This document shows, in pieces, positions 1-8,004 of a stretch of 64,000 nucleotides of DNA. The stretch lies in contig JAGXRP010000008.1 in the NCBI GenBank assembly GCA_018335795.1, positions 1 to 64,000 of the forward strand. The letters are read 5' to 3'. Each line of letters starts with the position of its first letter. Positions within the stretch are counted from its first letter, which is position 1. The stretch is from Desulfobulbaceae bacterium. Lineage in GTDB: Bacteria; Bacteroidota; Ignavibacteria; Kapaibacteriales; UBA2268. The notes under the pieces were generated by a model, which was not told where the DNA came from, did not search any database, and worked only from the letters and a program-made list of their open reading frames with translations. A program made the position numbers and the translations under genes.

Positions 1-60
1 TATTATCTTACCTTAACTAAGAACGAAAAGAAAAGCAGTTATAAATTAATCAAGCAATAG
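1..60 (+). CDS. 3' end of a T9SS-secreted protein (partial)
   Basis: An open frame runs from the first base to a TAG at 58-60 and encodes 19 residues beginning YYLTLTK and ending KLIKQ. This matches the end of a type A T9SS C-terminal sorting domain: a GxYYL/GVYF strand, a short charged turn, then a final hydrophobic-basic strand. The other secreted proteins here end the same way, for example GVYFCKISSKEF...KIIVEK at 56.9 kb. The rest of the gene lies left of the window, so its function cannot be read. The next start is only 8 bases downstream, as between the secreted genes at 54-57 kb. Confidence 0.6.
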   Translation, partial: YYLTLTKNEKKSSYKLIKQ

Positions 61-68
61 GTGATGAA

Positions 69-560
69 ATGAAAACGATAATAAAAATATTGCTTTTTTT
101 ACTTGCAGTTCCTGTCAATATCTTAGCTCAAAACAGGATTGACCCCGTGCATCCTGTGTTACCAAACATAGATTTTCACGATGCTGCTATTTTCAATAGA
201 GACAATAATTTCATAATTGGTTGGAATTATGGTCGTGATGGTCGTCAATTGGATGAGATATATAATATCAACACCATTGTTGAATATTGGGAAAATAGCA
301 ATTTCAATTGGCAACATAGAGGTGATGAAACCAATTGGTATTTACGTATGGAGCCTTTTGCTTTTCCGGAAGATTATAGTGTTGGTGCCGGACCATCCAT
401 ATATTACGAACCGACAATAGTTGTAGATAGGACAGATGGATTTGTACCAACAGCGGCAAATGCGAATGGAGCAGTTTTTGGATTTCAATACAAAAATCCG
501 GCACTTACTTATAATAGTGGTAAAGTAATAGTCCCAAGTACCCTACAATCTTGGGATTAA
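69..560 (+). CDS. Short secreted protein, apparent truncated paralogue of the 1773-aa T9SS protein
   Basis: This 163-residue product has a clear signal peptide (hydrophobic residues 5-20, cleavage near ILAQ). The mature part aligns by eye with the N-terminus of the giant protein at 56945-62266. Both have NNFII followed by a W/Y-rich stretch, then a Y(x)PT(I/L) segment, then A(N/D)N and VFGF(Q/S)Y, in the same order. After that segment this protein stops, whereas the paralogue continues for about 1600 residues and carries a sorting domain. It may be a 5' fragment of a decayed gene or a genuinely short secreted protein. Without a sorting domain, T9SS export is not expected. It follows closely on another T9SS gene end, mirroring the 54-62 kb arrangement. 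Confidence 0.6.
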   Translation: MKTIIKILLFLLAVPVNILAQNRIDPVHPVLPNIDFHDAAIFNRDNNFIIGWNYGRDGRQLDEIYNINTIVEYWENSNFNWQHRGDETNWYLRMEPFAFPEDYSVGAGPSIYYEPTIVVDRTDGFVPTAANANGAVFGFQYKNPALTYNSGKVIVPSTLQSWD

Positions 561-616
561 ATAGTATTGATTAGTCCATTCAATATTCCTGTTCAAGATG
601 AACAAGACATTTCCCC

Positions 617-1537
617 CTACCCCTTCCTCAGCTGCTCGAAGAGTTCTTTTTGTTTGGCGGTGAGGTTTTCGGGCAATTTGACTTGCAATTTGACGAATAA
701 GTCGCCCTTTGTGGCCGGGTTGTCGTATTTGGGCATTCCGAGACCTTTCAATTTGAGTGTTTTTCCGGATTGTGATTCTTTGGGTATCGTGATTTTGATT
801 TTTCCGCCGAATGTATCAATTTGGGATTGACCGCCCAAAATCATAGTATATAAGTCCACGATTGCTTCGATATACAAATCATCGCCTTTTCGTTCATATT
901 TTGCGTGAGGCTTTACTTTTACTTTTATGAGCAAATCTCCGGGGACGCCGCCGTGAGAAGCGATATTTCCTTTGCCGGGGATTTTGAGAATCTGTTCATC
1001 TTTTGTGCCGGGTTTGAATTTTACTTCCATTTTTTCACTCGATGTACCGATTAATTTGCTTGTGCCGGCGTAAGCTTCTTCGAGAGTGATTTCAATCTCC
1101 AATTCGGCATCTTTCCCTTTTTGGGCGGTTGGTGCTTGGGTTTGTGTGAATGGATTCCGCCTGCCGAATCCACCGAAAACCCTATCAAAAAAGTCTGAAA
1201 TTCCGCTTCCGGTATCGAAATGGTCTCCGGTTGAATGCCCTGTTCGCCGAGATTGTTGTTTTGCCATCCATTCCGTCCAATCAAAGTCATCACCTGTGCC
1301 ACCGGTTTCGCGATGACGATTCCAAGTACTACCAAGGTTGTCGTATTTTCTTCTTTTTTCAGGGTCGCTCAGTACGGCGTATGCTTCGCTGATGTCCTTA
1401 AATTTCTTGTCGGTATCGGAGCCCTTGTTCGCATCGGGATGATGCTTTTTAGCCAACTCGCGGTAAACTTTTTTAATTTCAGCAGCTGATGCCTTTTTGT
1501 CCACACCAAGTATCTTATAATAATCTTTGAATTCCAT
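617..1537 (-). CDS. cbpA: DnaJ/CbpA-type co-chaperone (no zinc finger)
   Basis: The 306-residue protein has an N-terminal J domain (about residues 1-67) with HPD at 33-35, which stimulates the DnaK ATPase. A Gly/Phe/Trp-rich linker follows (about 78-140) with GDDFDW and GFGRR. Two beta-rich DnaJ C-terminal peptide-binding domains run from about 145 to 295. There are no CxxCxGxG zinc-finger repeats, so it is a type II (CbpA-like) J protein rather than DnaJ itself; the length fits that class. The start MEFKDYYKILGV is the usual J-domain opening. It acts in the cytoplasm on misfolded clients. It stands alone, convergent with the short secreted gene to its left and divergent from waaA. Confidence 0.9.
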   Translation of the reverse strand: MEFKDYYKILGVDKKASAAEIKKVYRELAKKHHPDANKGSDTDKKFKDISEAYAVLSDPEKRRKYDNLGSTWNRHRETGGTGDDFDWTEWMAKQQSRRTGHSTGDHFDTGSGISDFFDRVFGGFGRRNPFTQTQAPTAQKGKDAELEIEITLEEAYAGTSKLIGTSSEKMEVKFKPGTKDEQILKIPGKGNIASHGGVPGDLLIKVKVKPHAKYERKGDDLYIEAIVDLYTMILGGQSQIDTFGGKIKITIPKESQSGKTLKLKGLGMPKYDNPATKGDLFVKLQVKLPENLTAKQKELFEQLRKG

Positions 1538-1652
1538 TGCTTTTTCTTATATTTTTCAAGTAACAATTTAATTACGTATTTTTGTACTATTTATTACTAT
1601 TATTGGTTTTGGTTTATTTTTTTTGCAAATTTGAAGGAAACCGTCACATAGA

Positions 1653-2981
1653 ATGTTTTTTTACAGATTTATATATAACATCATAATCCATATCGGGAAC
1701 TTATTTTTGGCTTTCAAAGGGCGAACAGACCCAAAAATTGCCGAACGCAAAAAAAATGTCCGCAAGTTGTTGGATGAAATGCCGATTAAGGCAAATGACG
1801 AAAAGCGAATTTGGTTTCATGCCTCATCTATGGGCGAATTCGAGCAGGCAAAGCCGATTATTGAAAAAATCAAAGCTCAAGCTCCGGATATTAAGATTTT
1901 TTGCTCGTTTTTCTCGCCGTCAGGATATTTGAACCAACTACATTACGAATTTGCCGATTATGTTTTTTATATGCCTATTGATACCAAATCCAAGGCAAAA
2001 TCTGCTATCGCCAAGATTCAGCCGGACTTGGTAGTTTTTGTTCGATATGATGTTTGGTTGAATCATTTGGTAGTTCTGAAAGAGCCGGGTATCCCCACTT
2101 TATTAATTTGCGCATCGTTCCCAAGCAATGTAAAATTAGCATCGAGTGCATTGCTCAAGCCATTTTCGCGATATATTTATTCGCATTTCGACAAAATTTA
2201 TGCCGTTAGCAAGTTGCATGGGGATTTGTTCAGAAGTATTGGCGTCAATGCGGAAATCATGGATTCGAGCGATACAAGGCTCGACAGAATCAGCACGCAA
2301 GTGGCAAAAGCACGGAGCAAACCGATAATTCCGATTGAATTTACAAAAGATACGATGACTCTTGTGGCCGGAAGTACTTGGGAAAAGGACGAAAATTTGC
2401 TGATTGAAGCGCTCGAAAGCATTAATAAATCTCATTTCCGACTTCGGATGATTCTCGTTCCGCACGAGCCAAGGATTGAAAATATTGAGCGGCTTAGGAA
2501 TAGTTTAAAAAATCATGTTTTGCTCAGTTCGATGAATATAAAAAATTTAGATGAATTCGAAAAATTGGGTAATAATCACATAATTGTTGATAGCATCGGC
2601 AAGCTTTTGTTTTTATATGCAAATGCGGATTTTGCTTACGTCGGTAATGGTTTCGGGAAATGTGTGCATAGCACTTCCGAGCCAGCCGGATATGGATTGC
2701 CAATTGCCACAGGACCGAACATTTCAGGTTCGCCGGATGCAACAGAATTGCATAGAATCGGTGCTTTGGAAGTGATTAAAAATGTTGACGATTTGTATAA
2801 TTGGCTAATTCTGATGTTGGAAAATCTCGTCCAAAGAAGCACTCAAGGTGATTTAGCTTTGAAATATGTAAATGAAGGAAAGGGCGCTGCGGATTTAATT
2901 TCAAAAGATATTCTTGGCTCAATCGCCAATAAACGGTACGATTCAGGATTGGATAAAAAGGTTGTGGAAAATGAAAAATAG
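1653..2981 (+). CDS. waaA: 3-deoxy-D-manno-octulosonic acid (Kdo) transferase
   Basis: This GT30-family enzyme transfers Kdo from CMP-Kdo to lipid A precursor at the inner membrane. The 442-residue protein opens with a hydrophobic membrane anchor (residues 2-21), then the family motif WFHASSMGEFEQ near residues 54-65. The C-terminal GT-B half has GSTWEKDE and a sugar-nucleotide region with GNGFGK. The usual acidic WP motif is represented by RYDVW, as in Bacteroidota relatives. Its end overlaps the kdsB start by 11 bases. kdsB makes the CMP-Kdo donor, so the two are evidently translationally coupled in one LPS unit. Confidence 0.92.
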   Translation: MFFYRFIYNIIIHIGNLFLAFKGRTDPKIAERKKNVRKLLDEMPIKANDEKRIWFHASSMGEFEQAKPIIEKIKAQAPDIKIFCSFFSPSGYLNQLHYEFADYVFYMPIDTKSKAKSAIAKIQPDLVVFVRYDVWLNHLVVLKEPGIPTLLICASFPSNVKLASSALLKPFSRYIYSHFDKIYAVSKLHGDLFRSIGVNAEIMDSSDTRLDRISTQVAKARSKPIIPIEFTKDTMTLVAGSTWEKDENLLIEALESINKSHFRLRMILVPHEPRIENIERLRNSLKNHVLLSSMNIKNLDEFEKLGNNHIIVDSIGKLLFLYANADFAYVGNGFGKCVHSTSEPAGYGLPIATGPNISGSPDATELHRIGALEVIKNVDDLYNWLILMLENLVQRSTQGDLALKYVNEGKGAADLISKDILGSIANKRYDSGLDKKVVENEK

Positions 2982-3702
2982 AGTAGTAGCGCTAATTCCT
3001 GCAAGATATGATTCAAAGCGATTTCCGGGCAAATTGACAGCAAAACTCGGCGAGAAGAGCGTCATAGTTTGCACTTACGAAAATGTGCGAAACATGGGTA
3101 TATTCGATGATGTAATCGTCGTCACCAATAGTCATATAATCCGCGATGAAATTGACAAAGTGAGCGGTAAAGTGATTTTCAACGATAGCATTCATCCGTC
3201 CGGGACTGATAGAATTGCCGAAGTTGCCAAAGATTTGGACTACGATATTATTATCAATGTGCAAGGAGACGAGCCATTTATCGGGAAGAAATCACTCGAA
3301 GACCTTATAGCAGCTTTTGATTCCGATGAAGTTTATGTTGCGACTTTAGCTCAAAAGCTTGAAAGTGAGGAAGCAATTTCAAATCCGAACAATGTGAAAG
3401 TGATTTTAGATTCAGAGAATATGTCTCTTTATTTTTCGCGTTTGCCTATTCCGTTTGCTCGCGATAAAGGCACAGAAGTAGAGCATCTTAAACACATTGG
3501 AGTGTATGCTTTCCGCAAGGAGGCATTACTGAAATTCGTTTCGCTCTCGGTTGGGAAATTGGAGCAAATCGAAATGATTGAATGTTTGCGTTTTATCGAA
3601 AATGGTATTAAATTGAAGGTGATTCTGACAGAAACTATCGGCATTGAAATTGATACTGAAACTGATTTGCAAACAGCAAATAAATATTTACAAAACAAAT
3701 AA
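2971..3702 (+). CDS. kdsB: 3-deoxy-manno-octulosonate cytidylyltransferase (CMP-Kdo synthetase)
   Basis: The enzyme activates Kdo with CTP to give CMP-Kdo, the donor used by WaaA. From the ATG at 2971 it is 243 residues, the normal KdsB length. It begins MKNRVVALIPARYDSKRFPG, the conserved nucleotide-binding opening, and carries NVQGDEPFI further on. An upstream in-frame start at 2914 would add 19 residues inside waaA with no homology, so 2971 is chosen. The gene overlaps waaA by 11 bases and is followed 15 bases later by a fucosyltransferase gene. All three probably form one envelope-polysaccharide transcript. Confidence 0.95.
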   Translation: MKNRVVALIPARYDSKRFPGKLTAKLGEKSVIVCTYENVRNMGIFDDVIVVTNSHIIRDEIDKVSGKVIFNDSIHPSGTDRIAEVAKDLDYDIIINVQGDEPFIGKKSLEDLIAAFDSDEVYVATLAQKLESEEAISNPNNVKVILDSENMSLYFSRLPIPFARDKGTEVEHLKHIGVYAFRKEALLKFVSLSVGKLEQIEMIECLRFIENGIKLKVILTETIGIEIDTETDLQTANKYLQNK

Positions 3703-3717
3703 TTACAAAGCGTTAAG

Positions 3718-4626
3718 ATGATAATAGTTAAAATGATGGGTGGGCTTGGCAATCAAATGTTCCAATGGGCTTTGGGCAGAGCGCTTGCCATCAAAAACAG
3801 CTCCGAATTCAAAATTGACGTATATTTTTTGATAGAAAGGCAACCTCGCAAAAATTTTACAATCAGGACATACGATTTAGATGTTTTCAAATTGAATGCA
3901 GAGTTTGCAACCAAAAAAGAAATCGCGTATTATCCTATACCGAAATTTGGGAAATATGGTATATTTCTAGTTCATTTGAAGCAAATGTGGAGACGAAGCA
4001 TCAACACTAACGGCTATAATTATTTGATTCAAACCAGATTCGACTATGACGAACAGATTGATAATGCTCCTGTAAACAGCTATTTGGAAGGTTACTTTCA
4101 AACCGAAAGATATTTTGAACCATATTCCGATATCATCCGTAAAGATTTTGAATTTCGTGACGAACTTAGCGGTAAAGCCTTAGAAATTGCGCAATTGATT
4201 AATAAAACGCAATCGGTGGCAGTTCATATTCGCCGAGGCGATTACGTTACCAATCGTCGAGCTAACAAAACACATGGTGTATTGGGGAAAGAATATTACG
4301 ACAAAGCGATGGAGACGATTGCCTCAAAAGTCGAATCCCCTCACTACTTCATCTTTTCTGACGACAACGAATGGTGCAGGGAAAATTTTGCCTTTGGGGA
4401 GAATATGACCATAATTGAAGATGATATCAAAGGCAATAAATTTCAATTCTCACTCAACTTAATGTCTCAATGTAAACACGCTATCATTGCCAATAGTTCT
4501 TTTAGTTGGTGGGGTGCATGGCTTTCTGCCAATCCAAACAAAATCGTGATTGGACCGCAAAATTGGTTTAAAAATACTGATTTGAATGTTAAGGACATTA
4601 TACCGGAAAAATGGCTCAGAATCTAA
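3718..4626 (+). CDS. GT11 family alpha-1,2-fucosyltransferase-like glycosyltransferase
   Basis: The 302-residue protein has the GT11 signature set. These are an N-terminal MMGGLGNQMFQWALGRAL, the donor-binding motif VHIRRGDYV near residues 164-172, and the C-terminal ANSSFSWWGAWLS followed by P(x)NWF. GT11 enzymes transfer fucose from GDP-fucose in alpha-1,2 linkage, usually to cell-surface glycans. Its place directly after waaA-kdsB suggests a role in LPS or surface glycan decoration. The exact acceptor cannot be read from sequence. It ends immediately against a convergent gene with no intergenic base. Confidence 0.88.
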   Translation: MIIVKMMGGLGNQMFQWALGRALAIKNSSEFKIDVYFLIERQPRKNFTIRTYDLDVFKLNAEFATKKEIAYYPIPKFGKYGIFLVHLKQMWRRSINTNGYNYLIQTRFDYDEQIDNAPVNSYLEGYFQTERYFEPYSDIIRKDFEFRDELSGKALEIAQLINKTQSVAVHIRRGDYVTNRRANKTHGVLGKEYYDKAMETIASKVESPHYFIFSDDNEWCRENFAFGENMTIIEDDIKGNKFQFSLNLMSQCKHAIIANSSFSWWGAWLSANPNKIVIGPQNWFKNTDLNVKDIIPEKWLRI

Positions 4627-5064
4627 TCACAATGGATGCTTCGAAAACATGTAAAGTATTACCTTGTTAAAAATCTTATTCAATCTGATTGTCGAATTGT
4701 TGATTTCGTCCGAATAAGAATCTCTTTTATCATCGAGAAAATTGTCTAAATATACTTTTTGGGCTAATTTGAATAAATTGCTCATGAATCTGCCGCTTTT
4801 CCCGTATTTATTATCGTAAATACTATCCACAGATGAAATTTTCTTAAATACAAAGTAGGCTGCTTCTTCATAATCTGATTTTTTATTGCCGTAGTAAGAT
4901 TTCAAGATTTTGTAAACGGCATCTTCGTGCAAAACATTTGAAGCTATCAACGAATAGTATTCATCAGCGATTTCGATTAATAGCTTGTCTATTTTTTTGC
5001 CGAAAGTTTTAATTCTAAGTATGAATAGTTTTAAGTATAAATTGTAAAATAAGCCTCTAATCAT
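4627..5064 (-). CDS. Hypothetical helical protein
   Basis: I do not recognise this 145-residue protein. It is rich in Lys, Tyr, Phe and Ile, looks mostly helical, and has no signal peptide, transmembrane helix or metal-binding motif. Its start overlaps the stop of the upstream aldehyde dehydrogenase gene as ATGA, which argues for real, coupled translation. Its stop abuts the stop of the fucosyltransferase gene on the other strand. Confidence 0.55.
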   Translation of the reverse strand: MIRGLFYNLYLKLFILRIKTFGKKIDKLLIEIADEYYSLIASNVLHEDAVYKILKSYYGNKKSDYEEAAYFVFKKISSVDSIYDNKYGKSGRFMSNLFKLAQKVYLDNFLDDKRDSYSDEINNSTIRLNKIFNKVILYMFSKHPL

Positions 5065-6494
5065 AGTGGTTTACGCTTTATAATAATCAATTTTTCTTCA
5101 ACAAGGTCGTTGATTGAATATTTGATACCACCAACTTTGAATCCCGATTCTTTAGCACCGCCAAAAGGCATCCAATCAACTCTGAATGCTGTTGACTCAT
5201 TGATTATAACAGCTTTGGAATCAATAGCAATTGCATAATTCATTGCCATATCAATATCTTGCGTATAAATTGCATTTTGGAACGAGAATGGTGTGCGGTT
5301 GCATTGAGAGATTATTTCAGAAATATCGTCAAATGGATTGATAATGATTACAGGTCCAAAAATTTCCGAATTCATAATTTTCATTTCGTAATTAGTGTTT
5401 TCGATTAGAGTGGGTTCGATACAATTATTGGCGATTCTGTTTGCTCCTGCCAAAATTGTGGCACCCATAGATTTTGCTTCTTCAATCCAATCAAGGATTC
5501 TGAGTAATTCGTCTTCAGTAATAATCGGACCCACATCGGTCAAATCATGATTGGGGTCGCCTGTGATAAGGTTTGATGAGGCTTTGACCAATAATTCTTT
5601 GACATTATCGTAGATTTCTCGGTGAATGAATACATTTTGGGTCGAAACACAAACTTGCCCTGCATGATAAAAACCACCTTTGATGATAGCGGGAATTGCA
5701 CGAGATAAATCCGCAGACTTGTCAATCACAGCAACTGCCGTTCCGCCATGTTCGAGAGCATAACCGACGCCCGGAGCGACGAGTTTAGGGATTTTCCACC
5801 CAATTTCGGCACTTCCAATAAATGTCACAAATCGAATACGTGAATCGCTAATAATTTTCTCTATTTTGCTTCCTGCCACTGGTAACACATTGATGATACC
5901 GTCAGGAAGTCCCGCTTTGGTAAAATAATCGCAAATACTTAGGCATGATAAGGGAGTTGTTGATGCCGGTTTGATGATAACGCTATTCCCGGCGGCGAAT
6001 GCAGTAGCTACTTGATGACAAATCAAATTAACGGGATGATTGAAGGCACTAATTGCAAGTACCGGACCAAGAGGCTGTTTAATTGTAAATGCGAGGTGGT
6101 CTTCAGAGCCTTTTGCTCTGTCCATAGTAAGTTGCTCGCCATTTAAGTTTAGTGCCTCATCTGCAGACATTTTAACTGTATTGGCTGCTCTAGAAACTTC
6201 TACACGAGCATCTTTTACAGGTTTTCCGCCTTCCGCAGCTATTAAATGTGCTAACTCTTCGTGATTGCTACGGATTTGTTGAGCTACATTGTATAATATT
6301 TCAGCTCTTTGATAAGCCGGCATTGATTTCATTATACTTTCAAAATAATAACTTGCGTTGGACACAGCTTTTTCGATTGCATCATCATTAGGCACTTCAA
6401 TTCGCCCGACGATTCGACCGTCATATGGACTGATAACATCTCTATAATTGTTGCTGGACTCAGCGCCGAAAATCTTTGTTTTAAACTCGAACAT
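5061..6494 (-). CDS. NAD(P)-dependent aldehyde dehydrogenase
   Basis: This is a full-length ALDH-superfamily enzyme of 477 residues that oxidises an aldehyde to its acid. The cofactor-binding region has SAFNHPVNL and KPAS, then FIGSAEIG. The general-base glutamate sits in ALEHGGTA and the catalytic cysteine in HAGQVCVSTQNVF. The C-terminal half has EIFGPV and PFGGAKESG. The overall look is like succinate-semialdehyde, lactaldehyde or non-phosphorylating glyceraldehyde-3-phosphate types; the substrate is not resolvable. The ATG at 6494 is preferred over one at 6515: it has an AAGG seven bases upstream and lies one base after the stop of the upstream CoA-binding gene. The middle gene of a three-gene leftward operon. 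Confidence 0.88.
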   Translation of the reverse strand: MFEFKTKIFGAESSNNYRDVISPYDGRIVGRIEVPNDDAIEKAVSNASYYFESIMKSMPAYQRAEILYNVAQQIRSNHEELAHLIAAEGGKPVKDARVEVSRAANTVKMSADEALNLNGEQLTMDRAKGSEDHLAFTIKQPLGPVLAISAFNHPVNLICHQVATAFAAGNSVIIKPASTTPLSCLSICDYFTKAGLPDGIINVLPVAGSKIEKIISDSRIRFVTFIGSAEIGWKIPKLVAPGVGYALEHGGTAVAVIDKSADLSRAIPAIIKGGFYHAGQVCVSTQNVFIHREIYDNVKELLVKASSNLITGDPNHDLTDVGPIITEDELLRILDWIEEAKSMGATILAGANRIANNCIEPTLIENTNYEMKIMNSEIFGPVIIINPFDDISEIISQCNRTPFSFQNAIYTQDIDMAMNYAIAIDSKAVIINESTAFRVDWMPFGGAKESGFKVGGIKYSINDLVEEKLIIIKRKPL

Positions 6495-6495
6495 C

Positions 6496-6945
6496 TTAAA
6501 CCTTGTTTTTATCAATTCGTAAAATATTATGGATAACTGAGTGGAATTTGTGAATTCCTTTGACTTGCGGAAGATACATTAGTACACATCTTCCATGAAT
6601 GAACTTTTTATTGCGACTTTCGAGCAGATTCAATACTTCGGGCGTGTCAGAACCTTGGTAAATCCAAATTTTTTCTAAATTATTGTCAATTGCTTCTTGT
6701 ACAGCTTGCAAAGTTTGTCCTTTCGGAGTCATGATTATGACTGATTTTACTTGTTGAGGCAAATCTGCCAATTTTGGGTAGTAGTTGTCTTTAACAACAA
6801 ACTTTGGATTAACACCGTAAACTCGGTGTTCATGTTCGAGAAGTTCTTTCTCGACTGCACGACTGAAAGCCTTTGTATCGGTTGATAATCCGACTATTGC
6901 TACATCCTTTTCATTCAAAAAATCATTAATCCTATCAGTTAACAT
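6496..6945 (-). CDS. CoA-binding domain protein (YccU-like)
   Basis: The 149-residue protein is a stand-alone Rossmann-type CoA-binding domain of the succinyl-CoA ligase alpha-subunit fold. It has VAIVGLSTDTKAFSRAV at the N-terminus, YGVNPKF, VIIMTPKG and a C-terminal GRCVLMYLPQ. Family members are small cytoplasmic proteins of uncertain role that may sense or carry CoA thioesters. It opens the operon with the aldehyde dehydrogenase one base downstream, which hints at a CoA- or acyl-linked aldehyde pathway. That functional link is inference from position only. Confidence 0.8.
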   Translation of the reverse strand: MLTDRINDFLNEKDVAIVGLSTDTKAFSRAVEKELLEHEHRVYGVNPKFVVKDNYYPKLADLPQQVKSVIIMTPKGQTLQAVQEAIDNNLEKIWIYQGSDTPEVLNLLESRNKKFIHGRCVLMYLPQVKGIHKFHSVIHNILRIDKNKV

Positions 6946-7015
6946 AATTTACTCCCGTAAATTGAATCAATTTTTAAGTGATTTACATTTGCTAAAATAC
7001 GAAAGAACTCGCAAA

Positions 7016-7843
7016 CTAAATCACAATTTTACGAATAGACTCGGGCAATGAATCATGAATCATTGTCGCATCTGATTCGGGCGATTTCTTGATTATTACC
7101 AAACCCGATGCGTCTGTCATATTCATCATCGGTATATCGCCGAAAGAATCACCGCAAGTCAGCATAATTTTCGAATTCGGGAAGTTTAAATTTAATAATT
7201 CTTCTTTTCCTTCATTCCAAGTAATTGGCGGTAATAACTGCGAATCAAGATATTCGGTGTAATTATCGTCCACAATCAAATTGCTCTTAATACCAAAGGC
7301 GTTATCTTGATTTATTCCCAAATAATTATTAGCTACATAGCGAACTGCATAATGGGGCGATGCAGACACAACTACTACTTTGAATCCGGCTAATTTAAGT
7401 ACAGTCACCAAAGCATACATATTTTGATTGACTTTTGGAGCCTTGAATTTGAATGTTTCGCCTTCGATATTATATTCGATTTCATCCTCAGGATGATTGA
7501 GCAGATAATCGCAAGTGCTATAAATGCTGTCCAGCGTTATTCCTGCCATCGCTAACACAATTTCGGAGTAAGCATTCTTATGGTCGCCTGCTCGTAGCAT
7601 CTCGGTGTATTTTTTCCAAGATAAAGGCAAATCCTTACCTTGACTTAAGAAATGCAGATAAAGTGATTCGCAGATATCGCCATCGAGCAATGTCCAATCC
7701 AAATCAAATACTGTGAGTGGCGGATTTGACTCATCAATTGTGCTGTCATTAATTAACGAGTGAATTGGTTCGACTATTTCATGAGGCAATTTTTCAAGAA
7801 TTTTGTCAATATAGCGTTGTTTTGATTCAATCATTTTATTCAA
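7016..7843 (-). CDS. HAD-superfamily phosphatase (SerB/HAD-IB type)
   Basis: The 275-residue protein has the HAD motifs in order. Motif I is DLDWTLLDGD near residues 47-56 with the nucleophilic Asp; motif II is VVVVSASPHY; motif III is GDSFGDIPMM with the metal-binding Asp pair. An alpha-helical cap lies between motifs I and II, as in phosphoserine phosphatase and related HAD-IB enzymes. The substrate is not determinable. Tryptophan inside motif I (DLDWT) is a variation on the usual DxDxT. It is monocistronic between the CoA-binding gene and a subtilase. Confidence 0.78.
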   Translation of the reverse strand: MNKMIESKQRYIDKILEKLPHEIVEPIHSLINDSTIDESNPPLTVFDLDWTLLDGDICESLYLHFLSQGKDLPLSWKKYTEMLRAGDHKNAYSEIVLAMAGITLDSIYSTCDYLLNHPEDEIEYNIEGETFKFKAPKVNQNMYALVTVLKLAGFKVVVVSASPHYAVRYVANNYLGINQDNAFGIKSNLIVDDNYTEYLDSQLLPPITWNEGKEELLNLNFPNSKIMLTCGDSFGDIPMMNMTDASGLVIIKKSPESDATMIHDSLPESIRKIVI

Positions 7844-7956
7844 ATTTAGTATTAATTCAATTTTTTAGCAAACGAAGCAAGCGTTTTTAGCTTGTAATGG
7901 TATTCAAAATACATTTCAAATTTCCAGTTTAGTCACATTGAGCTTTGAATAAAATA

Positions 7957-7986
7957 AAAGAGGCTGCCCTTTTGGACAGCCTCTTT
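7957..7986 (-). terminator. Rho-independent terminator of the subtilase gene
   Basis: Inverted arms AAAGAGGCTG (7957-7966) and CAGCCTCTTT (7977-7986) form a perfect 10-bp stem, extended by two further pairs beyond one mismatch. Read on the minus strand, the hairpin lies 19 bases after the subtilase stop and runs into a T-rich tract, as expected for intrinsic termination. Confidence 0.85.
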
Positions 7987-8004
7987 ATAATATCTAAGCA
8001 TGAG

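Noticed and set aside
567-830. 87-codon plus-strand ORF antisense to the cbpA 3' end
   Set aside because: It is the complement of conserved DnaJ C-terminal codons and has no start signal or domain.
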